A stretch of 8,031 nt of DNA from Candidatus Latescibacterota bacterium (GCA_016207265.1 JACQPZ010000127.1:1-8031), one strand, 5' to 3'. Counted from the first letter of the stretch, positions 1-7,154 are shown. Numbers and translations are program-made. Notes: a model not told the origin generated them from the sequence alone.

Positions 1-389
1 ACATGGGCCGGGCGGCCCTCGATCTGAAGCTCGTCGATCGCGTGGCGTCCCTCGACGAGACGATCGAGGCGGCGAAGCGAGCCGGCAGGATCCATCCAAA
101 CGTCCGCGCCCACGTCGAGGAGCACCCGAAGCCGAGATTGTTCCAGCTTCCGGCGCTCCTCGCGCCCATCGCCTCGCGGCTCGCTTCTCGCGTCGCGGAG
201 GCGCTCGGGGCCGGCGGCGCGGCTGGAGCCGCCGAGGCCGCGACTCACGACGGGGATCTCACGGCGGGCGCCGAGCCGGAGCCCTGGACGTACGAGCAGC
301 GCTATCTCGGGTTCATGCTCCGGAACCCGGGGACGCCGCTCCTCCTGACCCCGGCGTCGCTCCTTCCGGACGAGCCTGCGGCCCGGTAG
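1..389 (+). CDS. sppA: Signal peptide peptidase SppA (protease IV, family S49), C-terminal end only
   Basis: This is the 3' end of a gene that enters from the left edge; the reading frame begins at base 3 and ends with TAG at 387-389. The opening residues (GRAALDLKLVDRVASLDETI) match the segment that follows the catalytic core in S49 peptidases, where a GRV-x-x-G-x-x-A motif leads into 'GLVD..G..', so the catalytic serine and lysine lie upstream, outside the window. Family members are membrane-bound and cut up cleaved signal peptides. The remaining tail of about 95 residues is Ala/Gly-rich in the middle and ends in a hydrophobic PGTPLLLTPASLL-like stretch, plausible for a long-form SppA. The ATG at base 3 is probably an internal Met, not the start. 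The next gene begins 14 nt after the stop, so the two are probably cotranscribed. The family call rests on a short conserved segment. Confidence 0.8.
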   Translation, partial: MGRAALDLKLVDRVASLDETIEAAKRAGRIHPNVRAHVEEHPKPRLFQLPALLAPIASRLASRVAEALGAGGAAGAAEAATHDGDLTAGAEPEPWTYEQRYLGFMLRNPGTPLLLTPASLLPDEPAAR

Positions 390-403
390 GAGAAGAGATC
401 CGC

Positions 404-2626
404 ATGTTCGGCTTCTCGATCGCGACCGTCTACCTCCTCGTCGGGGGCCTTGTGTTCCTCCTCGGGTTCCTGATCCTCCGCGAGGCCCCACGCGAAAAGG
501 CGAATCGCGCGACCGCGCTCATGCTCTCCTTCGGCGGCCTGGGCTCCGTGCTGGGCGCGATCGGCTTCATCCTGGAACGCGCGGTCGAGGCCCCCCGCGC
601 CGGTACGACCGATGTCCTGCGCTCGTTCAACTATCTCTGGGAGTTTTTCTTTCCGTCCCTCCTCTACTTCGCCTGCGTTTTCCCCGCCGAGAACCGGCTC
701 GTCCGGCGCCTTCCGTTCGCGGCCGTGTGGATCTTCGCGCCGCACGCGTTTCACCTCTTGCTGATGGTGATCCAGACCCAGGGCGCGCTCATCGGACGCG
801 TGACCGCAGCGATCGCGCAGAACCCGGTCGGCGCCACCCTGGTCCATGCGGGGCGCCTTCCCATGGCGCTCCTCTTCGGCTTCCACGTGATCCTCTTCTC
901 GGCGGTGAACCTGCTCTACATCGCGGCGGCGCTGACGCTCCTCTGGGTGAGCTATCGGGGGGCGACCAACACGCGCATCCGAAGCCAGCTCCGCACGATC
1001 TTCATCGGCCTGGCCTCCTGTGCGGGACTCTATGCCGTCGCGGTGCCGATCCCGACGCTCCTCAACCACACGTGGCCTTCGCTGACGCGATCCACGCTCA
1101 TCGTCGCGGCGCTCGTCCTGGGATCGGGGGGAATCGCCTACTCGATGGTGCGCTACCGGTTCCTCGACGCGAAGCTGATCGCGCGGAAGACGATCCTCTA
1201 CGCCGTGACCTCGGCGTTTCTCCTCGGCGTCTACCTCACGATCATCCGCCAGCTCGACGCGTTCGTGGAGAGCGTGGCTGGGGTCGACGTCACGGTCTTC
1301 GAGACCGCGGTCCTCCTGATCGCGCTCGTGCTCTTCCAGCCGGTCGTCTCCTGGCTCGAGGAGGCGCTCGAAAACGTCTTCCTTCGCGAGCGGAGCGACC
1401 ACCGCACGCTCCTCCGGCGGATGAGCGGCGAGGTGCTCACGGTGCTCGATCTGAGCGCGCTCGCCGACACGGTCCTCGAAACGCTCCGCGAAGGCGTCCC
1501 CGCGCGCACCACGGTGCTCCTGGTCGCGCCCCAGGGGCGCGCGACGCTCGCCCGCGGCTTCGGAGGAAACGTGGACCTGAACGCGATCGCCGCCGTGCCC
1601 CGCGACGTCCTGGACCGCATGACCGGAGGCCTCTCGCTGGTGCGGCGTGAGGACCTCCGCGATCTCGCCGCCGAGCCGGGGGTCGCGGAAGCCGCGGAGC
1701 CGTTGCTTCGGACGAAGCCCTACCTCCTCCTTCCGCTCCGGCACGCGGGGCAGTTTCTCGGGGTGATCTCCCTGGGACGGAAGATCACCGAGACGCGGTA
1801 CAACGCCGAGGAGATCTCGCTCCTCCAGACGCTGGCCAACCAGACGAGCGTGGCGCTCAAGAACGCGCTCCTTTACGAGGAGAATCTCGCGAAGTCGCTC
1901 CTCGAAGAGGAGCTTCAGGTCGCACGGCGCATCCAGCAGCAGTTCCTGCCGAGCCGGCTTCCCGAAATGGCGCGCTTCGGGATCGCCGCCATGAACGTGC
2001 CGAACAAGCAGGTCGGCGGGGACTACTACGACATCGTGGATCTCGGGTCGGGGAACTACCTCGTCACGATCGCCGACGTCGCGGGCAAGGGCGTCCCGGC
2101 CGCGCTTCTCGCCTCCATGGTGCAGGCTTCGGTGCGGACCCAGGCGCAGGACGGAAAGCCGGTCCGGGAGATGATGAACCGCCTGAACCGGCTCGTGCAC
2201 GACGCGACCCCGGACGACCGCTTCGCGACGTGCTTTCTGGCCCGGGTGTCCGCGGATGGACTCAACGTCTCGTTCACGAACGCGGGTCACAACTATCCGA
2301 TTCTGAAGCCCGCGGAAGGGCGGAGTCGCCTCCTCCACGAGGGCGGGATCCCACTCGGGATCCAGCCCGACTTCCCGTATTCGGAGGCGGTCACTCCGCT
2401 TGAGCGTGGGGACGCTCTGATCCTCTACACCGACGGGATCACCGACGCCCGAAACCGGGCGCTCGAAGACTACGGGGAGGATCGGTTGTTCCGCCTCGTG
2501 GACGAGCTGCCCCGGGACCTGAGCGCCCGTCAGCTCATGGACGCGATCGCGTTCGACCTGTCGCGATTCACGGAAGGGGCCGAGCAGGCGGACGACATCA
2601 CGCTGGTCGCCCTGAAGGCCCTTTGA
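404..2626 (+). CDS. Membrane-bound GAF-SpoIIE (PP2C-type) serine phosphatase, RsbU/RsbP-like
   Basis: A 740-residue protein in three parts. Residues 1 to about 320 hold roughly eight or nine hydrophobic segments. They end in a YRFLDAKLIARKTILYAV motif and a downstream LFQPVV..LE..LENVFLRER stretch, a pattern shared with the N-terminal membrane modules of some histidine kinases. A GAF domain spans about 340-490. A helical linker follows (EEELQVARRIQQQFLPS, about 501-517), typical of RsbU-like phosphatases. The PP2C/SpoIIE domain spans about 525-740 with its metal-binding acidic residues present: D540 (GGDYYD), D558 (DVAGKG), D677 (YTDG) and D730-D731 (DDITL), plus NAGHNYP at 626-632 and GIPLG at 648-652. 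By family knowledge it dephosphorylates a phospho-STAS antagonist, controlled by the sensor part; the signal is unknown. The ATG is preceded by AGGAG at 388-392, which overlaps the upstream stop. The RsbW-like kinase follows after 29 nt. Confidence 0.93.
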   Translation: MFGFSIATVYLLVGGLVFLLGFLILREAPREKANRATALMLSFGGLGSVLGAIGFILERAVEAPRAGTTDVLRSFNYLWEFFFPSLLYFACVFPAENRLVRRLPFAAVWIFAPHAFHLLLMVIQTQGALIGRVTAAIAQNPVGATLVHAGRLPMALLFGFHVILFSAVNLLYIAAALTLLWVSYRGATNTRIRSQLRTIFIGLASCAGLYAVAVPIPTLLNHTWPSLTRSTLIVAALVLGSGGIAYSMVRYRFLDAKLIARKTILYAVTSAFLLGVYLTIIRQLDAFVESVAGVDVTVFETAVLLIALVLFQPVVSWLEEALENVFLRERSDHRTLLRRMSGEVLTVLDLSALADTVLETLREGVPARTTVLLVAPQGRATLARGFGGNVDLNAIAAVPRDVLDRMTGGLSLVRREDLRDLAAEPGVAEAAEPLLRTKPYLLLPLRHAGQFLGVISLGRKITETRYNAEEISLLQTLANQTSVALKNALLYEENLAKSLLEEELQVARRIQQQFLPSRLPEMARFGIAAMNVPNKQVGGDYYDIVDLGSGNYLVTIADVAGKGVPAALLASMVQASVRTQAQDGKPVREMMNRLNRLVHDATPDDRFATCFLARVSADGLNVSFTNAGHNYPILKPAEGRSRLLHEGGIPLGIQPDFPYSEAVTPLERGDALILYTDGITDARNRALEDYGEDRLFRLVDELPRDLSARQLMDAIAFDLSRFTEGAEQADDITLVALKAL

Positions 2627-2640
2627 GGGAGCGGGATTTC

Positions 2641-2649
2641 TGATACAGT
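2641..2649 (+). promoter_or_regulatory. Candidate extended -10 placing transcription start at the rsbW-like ATG
   Basis: TGATACAGT contains TACAGT (2644-2649, four of six matches to TATAAT) preceded by TG at 2641-2642, giving an extended -10. The A of the downstream ATG (2656) is the seventh base after the hexamer, where transcription usually starts. TTGAGG at 2623-2628 could be a -35, with a short 15-bp spacer. The 20 bases before the ATG hold no convincing Shine-Dalgarno sequence. This is a pattern match only and could be chance. Confidence 0.4.
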
Positions 2650-2655
2650 AACCGT

Positions 2656-3114
2656 ATGGGAGCCGCTTTGCCGACACCCTCGCAGGACGAGCGCGGCACC
2701 ATCACCCTGACGATCGGCAGCCGCCTCGAGCTTCTCTCCATGGTCCACGCCCTGATCGAGGGCATCGCCCGTCAGTTCGAGATCGATGACGAGACCTCGG
2801 GCTCCCTGATGATCGCCGTCATCGAGGCGGGCACCAACGCGATCCAGCACGGAAACGCGTTCGCCGAGGACAAGACCGTCACGTTCGAGTTCCAGGTGAG
2901 CCCGGGGGACGTTCGCGTGCGGGTGGACGATCACGGCAGAGGCTTCGACCCCGCCAAGGTGGAGGATCCCACCGATCCGTCGAACCTGCTCGATCCGAGC
3001 GGACGCGGGCTCTATCTCATGAAGAGCCTGATGGACGAGGTGAAGTTCGACATCCGGAGCGATCACGGCACCACGGTAAGGCTCCGGAAGGCCCGCCCGG
3101 TCTCCGCGCGCTAG
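2656..3114 (+). CDS. RsbW-like anti-sigma factor / serine protein kinase (GHKL ATPase)
   Basis: A 152-residue cytoplasmic protein of the usual RsbW/SpoIIAB size. All Bergerat-fold boxes are visible: the N-box E57-AGT-N61-AIQ-H65, the G1 box D92-HGRG-F97, the G2 box G116-RG-L119, and a GTT at 138-140. In this family the protein binds and silences a sigma factor, and phosphorylates a STAS-domain antagonist; the upstream SpoIIE phosphatase would reverse that step. The pair therefore looks like the kinase and phosphatase arms of one partner switch. No STAS antagonist or sigma factor is in the window. The ATG lacks a good ribosome binding site and may be leaderless. TTG at 2668 is an alternative start, with GGGAG at 2658-2662 five bases before it, and would remove only four residues. 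The TAG stop overlaps the stop of the convergent HD-GYP gene. Confidence 0.9.
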   Translation: MGAALPTPSQDERGTITLTIGSRLELLSMVHALIEGIARQFEIDDETSGSLMIAVIEAGTNAIQHGNAFAEDKTVTFEFQVSPGDVRVRVDDHGRGFDPAKVEDPTDPSNLLDPSGRGLYLMKSLMDEVKFDIRSDHGTTVRLRKARPVSAR

Positions 3115-3118
3115 CGCG
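3107..3118. repeat. 12-bp perfect palindrome spanning the shared stop codons
   Basis: CGCGCTAGCGCG is self-complementary and centred on CTAG (3111-3114), which gives TAG on both strands: the end of the rsbW-like gene on plus and of the HD-GYP gene on minus. It could form a short GC stem, but there is no U-tract on either side, so it is not a standard intrinsic terminator. Two convergent transcripts would overlap here. Confidence 0.75.
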
Positions 3119-4256
3119 GCCTCAGATTCTCCAGCGTTCGCTTCACGGCGGGGTAGATCTGCTCGAACGCGGCCACGACGCGCGGATCGAACTGCGTCCC
3201 TGCCGCGCGGCGCAGCTCGCTGAGCGCCTCCTCTTCCGGGATGGGCTCCCGATACGGTCGCGACGAGGTCATCGCGTCGAACGCGTCCGCGACCGCCATG
3301 ATCCGCGCCTCGATGGGAATCCGCTCTCCCCTGAGCCCGTCCGGGTATCCGGTGCCGTCGAAGTGCTCGTGATGGTGCCGCACGCCCGGAAGCAACGGGT
3401 GTAGGAGCGCGATGGGACGGAGAATGTCCTCGCCGATCAAAACGTGCATGTCCATCTTCTGGCGCTCGAGCGGATTCAGGCGGCCGGACTTCGTGAGGAT
3501 CGTCTGGTCGACCGCGATCTTGCCGATGTCGTGGAGCAGGCACGAGCGGTGGATCATGTCGAGCGTCGCGGACGGAAGCCCGAGCTGCTTCCCGATCGCC
3601 TCGGAGTACGCCGCGACGCGCACGGAGTGTCCCTCCGTATAGGGATCCTTCGCTTCGAGCGCCATCGTGAGCGACATGATCACGCTCAAGTAGAGATCCT
3701 CGAGGCCCTCGCGCAGCCGCCCCTCGACGAGCGCGACGCCGGCCAGGGAGGCGAGATTCTCGAAGGCCTCGATGTGCTCGGCGCGCACGTGCACCGCGTG
3801 CGAGTTGTTCACGAGCAGAGCGCCCACCCGCTGGTCGCGGACCCGCATCGGGGCAAGCGCCCCCCAGCTCATTCCCGCCGCGAGTAGGAACTCTCGGGAC
3901 CAAGGCGAGCGCTGCGTCCGCTTGAAGATGAGCACCTCGTCGCGAAGGAGGAACCGATCCAGAAGCCGCGACGCCGTGCTCGAAAGGGCGTAGTCCCCCC
4001 ATTCGCCCAGGACGCCCTGCGCGGCGCGGCACACGTACTCGTCTGAGGTTTCCCGGACCAGGATCGCGACGCCCTCCGCGTGGAGGAGCTTCGTTACCCC
4101 CTCGACGACGGCTTCGAACGGCGTGCCGGGCCCCTCGACGTAGCCGAGCGAGCGCGCGACGGTGTTCAGCACCTCGAGCGTGTGGAGCGGCCGCGGGAGG
4201 TCGGCCGGGCGGGCTGAAGGCGTGCGGAGACTGCTGGATTCGGTCTTGGTCGGCAT
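3111..4256 (-). CDS. GAF domain + HD-GYP domain cyclic-di-GMP phosphodiesterase
   Basis: A 381-residue soluble protein with no signal peptide or membrane segment. An N-terminal Ser/Pro-rich tail (1-22) is followed by a GAF-like sensor fold (about 40-180), a helical linker, and a full HD-GYP domain (about 190-375). Metal and signature residues are present: H210 (EGHSVRV), H242-D243 (LLHDIGK), H271, H295 within HHEHFDGTGYP (295-305), and D324 (ADAFDAM). The GYP triad at 303-305 marks true HD-GYP enzymes, which hydrolyse cyclic-di-GMP to pGpG or GMP, and there is no sign of degeneration. The ATG is preceded by a GAGGGG Shine-Dalgarno sequence five bases away. It is the last gene of the minus-strand run, 42 nt after ccdA. 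Its GAF ligand is unknown. Activity against other cyclic dinucleotides cannot be excluded. Confidence 0.93.
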   Translation of the reverse strand: MPTKTESSSLRTPSARPADLPRPLHTLEVLNTVARSLGYVEGPGTPFEAVVEGVTKLLHAEGVAILVRETSDEYVCRAAQGVLGEWGDYALSSTASRLLDRFLLRDEVLIFKRTQRSPWSREFLLAAGMSWGALAPMRVRDQRVGALLVNNSHAVHVRAEHIEAFENLASLAGVALVEGRLREGLEDLYLSVIMSLTMALEAKDPYTEGHSVRVAAYSEAIGKQLGLPSATLDMIHRSCLLHDIGKIAVDQTILTKSGRLNPLERQKMDMHVLIGEDILRPIALLHPLLPGVRHHHEHFDGTGYPDGLRGERIPIEARIMAVADAFDAMTSSRPYREPIPEEEALSELRRAAGTQFDPRVVAAFEQIYPAVKRTLENLRPR

Positions 4257-4298
4257 GGCCTCCCCTCACCGCACCTATCGGCAGGCGAGACCGAATAT

Positions 4299-5039
4299 TT
4301 AGCCGACGGCCGGAAGGAAGCGCGCGAGGAAGCCGACGAACCGCGGGAAGAGATCCGTGACGAGCAGGATCCCGAACAGGATCAGCACGACACCGCTCCC
4401 CACCTCGATCGCGCGCAACGATCCGCGAATCCGGCGCGAGGCGGAGAGGAACGAATTGAGCGCGAGCGAAGAGAGGAAGAAGGGGACCCCGAGCCCAAGC
4501 GAATAGACCGAGAGGAGGATGATCCCGGTGCCGACCGTCTTCGCGGTGCTCGCGTAGACGAGGATCGAGGCGAGGATCGGGCCGATGCACGGCGTCCAGC
4601 CGGCCGCGAAGGTGATCCCGACGAGCACCGATCCCAGGATTCCGAGCGGTTTCGTCGTGAGCTGCTTCTTCCGCTCCCGCGAGAGCGCCGGGATCGGCAG
4701 GATCCCGGTGAGGTAGATCCCGAAGAGGATGATCAGCACGCCGCCGACCCGCCGCAACGTGTCCTGGTGCTGACGGAGGAACTGGCCCGCCACGGTGGCC
4801 GTCGCGCCAAGCGCGATGAACACGAGCGAGAATCCCACGATGAATGCGAGCGAGTGGATGATCGTAAGGCGCCTTACGCGCGGCCCCGCGTGCGCCGCGG
4901 TCAGCTCGTCGAATGAGACGCCGGTGATGAAGGTGACGTAGGAAGGAACGAGCGGGAGCACGCACGGAGAGACGAACGATACGACGCCGGCGAGAAACGC
5001 CGCGAGCAGCGATACCTGATTGATCTGAGTTTCGAACAA
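4299..5039 (-). CDS. ccdA: CcdA-type thiol:disulfide transporter (DsbD transmembrane domain family)
   Basis: A 246-residue integral membrane protein with six predicted hydrophobic helices (near 9-35, 58-82, 97-115, 135-163, 168-192 and 208-230). The two redox cysteines sit where the family has them: C26 in SPCVLPLVPSY on helix 1 and C151 in GWTPCIGP on helix 4. Such proteins carry electrons from cytoplasmic thioredoxin across the membrane to periplasmic thiol oxidoreductases, for example in cytochrome c maturation. The length matches a stand-alone CcdA; the extra domains of full DsbD are absent. The start is TTG at 5039, with GAGG seven bases upstream and no ATG nearby. The gene lies 36 nt after tlpA, its probable redox partner, and before the HD-GYP gene. 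Whether it serves cytochrome c assembly or another thiol pathway cannot be told from this window. Confidence 0.93.
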   Translation of the reverse strand: MFETQINQVSLLAAFLAGVVSFVSPCVLPLVPSYVTFITGVSFDELTAAHAGPRVRRLTIIHSLAFIVGFSLVFIALGATATVAGQFLRQHQDTLRRVGGVLIILFGIYLTGILPIPALSRERKKQLTTKPLGILGSVLVGITFAAGWTPCIGPILASILVYASTAKTVGTGIILLSVYSLGLGVPFFLSSLALNSFLSASRRIRGSLRAIEVGSGVVLILFGILLVTDLFPRFVGFLARFLPAVG

Positions 5040-5075
5040 GCGGTCGCCTCGGGCTCGGGGCCGGTGGTCGGGAGC

Positions 5076-5651
5076 CTAGCTCGGCTGGAGGAGCGGCAGG
5101 ATCGCCTGCTCGACCGTCGCGTAGTCCGTCATTCCGATCACCTTCTTCACGATCGTGCCGTTCCGATCCAGGATGAACGTGGTCGGGATCCCCACGATCC
5201 CGCCGTACGCCTCGGCGGTCTTGTCGTTCGCGAGGAGCATCGTGTAGTTCACGTTGTACTCGTCCACGAAGGGCCGGACGTCCGTGGCTCCGCCCGCGTC
5301 CAGGGAGAGTCCGACGATGGCGAACCCCCGGTCCCGGTACTTCGATTGAAGCCGCACGAAATCGGGCACCTCGGCGCGGCACGGCGGGCACCAGGTCGCC
5401 CAGAAGTTGACCAAGGCGACCTTCCCCTTGAAATCGGCGAGTCGCACGGTCTTCCCGTCGAGGTCGGGCAGCTCGAAGGCGGGAGCGGGGGACCCGACGG
5501 TCCCCGCGTCCGCGGACGCCGCGACCCCCTGCTCGGACGCCTTGCGCGCACACCCCGCGACGAGCGCGAGTCCGGCGATCGCGAGCCCAGCGACGAGCGC
5601 GAACGCGGGCAGCCCGAGCCTGGCACGCGCAGCCACGGCCCCATCCCGCAC
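5076..5651 (-). CDS. TlpA/ResA-like membrane-anchored thioredoxin (putative lipoprotein)
   Basis: A 191-residue thiol:disulfide oxidoreductase read from GTG at 5651, 10 nt after the glnA stop. The N-terminus has Arg residues, a hydrophobic stretch, then a lipobox LVAGC (Cys at about residue 34), predicting a signal-peptidase-II lipoprotein. The AhpC/TSA-Redoxin type thioredoxin fold follows: GSPAPAFELPDLDGK, active site WCPPC (cysteines 88 and 91) followed by RAEVP, and the cis-proline loop GIPTTF. TlpA/ResA proteins reduce apocytochrome c or other extracytoplasmic disulfides and take electrons from CcdA, which is the next gene. The frame stays open to an ATG at 5720, but that start would overlap the glnA end by 59 nt and lacks a Shine-Dalgarno sequence. 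GTG at 5636 is another option. The exact start is uncertain; the family call is firm. Confidence 0.9.
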   Translation of the reverse strand: MRDGAVAARARLGLPAFALVAGLAIAGLALVAGCARKASEQGVAASADAGTVGSPAPAFELPDLDGKTVRLADFKGKVALVNFWATWCPPCRAEVPDFVRLQSKYRDRGFAIVGLSLDAGGATDVRPFVDEYNVNYTMLLANDKTAEAYGGIVGIPTTFILDRNGTIVKKVIGMTDYATVEQAILPLLQPS

Positions 5652-5661
5652 GGAACGGCTC

Positions 5662-6993
5662 TCAGAGGATCGGATAGTAGGTCTCCAATTCGTAGTCGGT
5701 GATCCGCGTCCGGTACTCATCCCATTCGATGCGCTTGTTCTCGATGAACTTGGTGAACACGTGGTCGCCGAGCGCCTCGCGCACGAGCTTCGATTTCGCG
5801 GTCAGCTCGAGGGCCTCGATGAGGCTCCCGGGCAGGCTCTCGATCCCCAGCTCGTCCCGCTCGTGGACGCTCATCTCGTAGATGTCCTCCTCGACCGGAG
5901 GACGGAGCGTCGCGTTCGACTCGACCCCCTTGAGTCCCGCCGCGAGACAGATCGCGAAGGCGAGGTACGGATTGCACGCCGGGTCGGGGCAGCGAAGCTC
6001 GATCCGGGTGGCCTTCTCGTGCCCCGGCTTGTACATAGGAACCCGGACCAGGGCCGAGCGGTTCCTCTGGCCCCATGCGATGTAGACCGGGGCCTCGAAT
6101 CCCGGGACCAGACGCTTGTACGAATTCACCCACTGGTTCGTGACCGAGGCGATCTCCGGCATGTGGTCGAGCAACCCCGCGAGGTAGGAGCGCCCCGTCT
6201 TCGAGAGATGGTACTTGTCCTTCGAGTCGAAGAAGAGGTTCTTCCCGCCCTTGAAGAGCGACTGGTGGATGTGCATGCCGCTTCCGTTCTGACCGTAGAC
6301 CGGCTTCGGCATGAACGTGGCGTAGTAGCCGCTCTGGCGCGCGATCTCTTTCACGACGTAGCGATAGGTGATCGTCTGATCGGCCATCTTGAGCGCGTCG
6401 GCGTATTTCAGATCGATCTCGTGCTGGCTGGACGCCACCTCGTGGTGCGAGGCCTCGACCGAGATCTCCATCGCCTGGAGCGCCTCCACCGTGCGTGAGC
6501 GAAGCTCCGTGCCGATGTCGTCCGGGACCTGGTCGAAATACCCCGCCGAATCAAGGAGCGTGCGGTCCTTCAATCCCTTGAAGTAGAAGTACTCCAGCTC
6601 CGGCCCGAGATAGAAGGTGTAGCCCTGCTTCTCGATCTTCTTGAGCGCCCGCTTCAGCGCGTGCCGCGTGTCGCCGGCGTAGGGTGATCCGTCGGGATTG
6701 AAGATGTCGCAGATGAGGCGGCCGACGTGCTCTCCGTTCACCTTCCACGGGAGCATCTGGAAGGTGCTCGGATCCGGCATCGCGATCAGGTCGCTCTCGT
6801 AGATCCGCGCGAACCCTTCCACCGAGGAGCCGTCGATGCCCACGCCCTCTTCGAGCGCCTCGGCCAGCACGCGCAGCGTGATGCCGACACTCTTGAGCTG
6901 ACCCAGAATGTCGACGAACCACAGGTGGATCATCTCCACCTCGCGCTCTTCACAGAACTTCACGATCTCCTTCGTCGACTTCAGGCTTTCCAT
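5662..6993 (-). CDS. glnA: Glutamine synthetase type I, alpha subtype
   Basis: A 443-residue cytosolic enzyme that joins ammonia to glutamate using ATP, normally a dodecamer. Family landmarks are in order: GIDGSSVEGF (52-61), metal ligands in PELEYF (E132, E134) and HHEVASSQHEID (E185, E192), the NGSGMHIHQS ATP/metal segment (236-245), NSYKRLVPGFEAP with flap glutamate E300, WGQRNRSALVR (307-317) and RIELRCPDP (330-338). The length and the C-terminal region (DIYEMS..E, then LPGSLIEALE and IEWDEYR) resemble the Bacillus GSI-alpha form. That suggests control by feedback inhibition or by binding proteins, not by adenylylation, although a tyrosine (Y372) does sit near the adenylylation position. 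The ATG has a full AAGGAGG Shine-Dalgarno sequence at 7004-7010. It is the first gene of the minus-strand run, with tlpA 10 nt downstream. Confidence 0.97.
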   Translation of the reverse strand: MESLKSTKEIVKFCEEREVEMIHLWFVDILGQLKSVGITLRVLAEALEEGVGIDGSSVEGFARIYESDLIAMPDPSTFQMLPWKVNGEHVGRLICDIFNPDGSPYAGDTRHALKRALKKIEKQGYTFYLGPELEYFYFKGLKDRTLLDSAGYFDQVPDDIGTELRSRTVEALQAMEISVEASHHEVASSQHEIDLKYADALKMADQTITYRYVVKEIARQSGYYATFMPKPVYGQNGSGMHIHQSLFKGGKNLFFDSKDKYHLSKTGRSYLAGLLDHMPEIASVTNQWVNSYKRLVPGFEAPVYIAWGQRNRSALVRVPMYKPGHEKATRIELRCPDPACNPYLAFAICLAAGLKGVESNATLRPPVEEDIYEMSVHERDELGIESLPGSLIEALELTAKSKLVREALGDHVFTKFIENKRIEWDEYRTRITDYELETYYPIL

Positions 6994-7003
6994 CCGCCGG
7001 AAT

Positions 7004-7010
7004 CCTCCTT
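7004..7010 (-). promoter_or_regulatory. Consensus Shine-Dalgarno sequence of glnA
   Basis: The minus strand reads AAGGAGG, a full match to the 16S anti-Shine-Dalgarno core, ten bases before the glnA ATG. It is the only full-length match that I found ahead of a gene in the window, fixes the start of glnA and predicts strong translation. It directly adjoins the palindrome CAGGCCTG (7011-7018). Confidence 0.85.
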
Positions 7011-7090
7011 CAGGCCTGGGGCAGGTTGAAGATCAGCAGGAAAATCTGCGAGTCCAATTCGAGGGCAACCGGGATACGTCCATTTGCGCG

Positions 7091-7112
7091 CGATGATTCG
7101 CGAATTCAATCG
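7091..7112. promoter_or_regulatory. Imperfect dyad in the glnA leader, possible operator
   Basis: A perfect 10-bp palindrome, ATTCGCGAAT (7096-7105), is flanked by CGAT (7091-7094) and its complement ATCG (7109-7112), separated from the core by one and three bases. It lies about 40-55 bases downstream of the predicted glnA transcription start. With no loop at its centre it suits a dimeric protein site better than an RNA hairpin. No known regulator motif was recognised. Confidence 0.3.
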
Positions 7113-7154
7113 GCATCTGCGTAGCGGTGTGTTCGAGAGGTGCGGCAAGGCGGA

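Noticed and set aside
302..2677. A minus-strand open frame of 791 codons antisense to the SpoIIE phosphatase gene
   Set aside because: The composition is dominated by Arg, Glu, Asp, His and Val, as expected from reading GC-rich codons backwards. No motif is visible, and it has no promoter or ribosome binding site that I could find.
3107..3118. Intrinsic bidirectional terminator at the palindrome between the convergent genes
   Set aside because: The stem is short and no run of T follows on either strand, so it does not meet the usual pattern. It is kept only as a palindrome.
2530..5553. A minus-strand open frame of 1007 codons through the HD-GYP, ccdA and tlpA genes
   Set aside because: It is a shadow of the real genes in a shifted frame: very rich in Arg, Gly, Pro and Ala, with no domain motif, while the genes it overlaps have intact catalytic motifs. 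Long open shadow frames are expected at this GC content.
5064..5702. Plus-strand open frames opposite tlpA and glnA (also 5407-6498)
   Set aside because: They are antisense to genes with complete active-site motifs and show only compositionally biased sequence.
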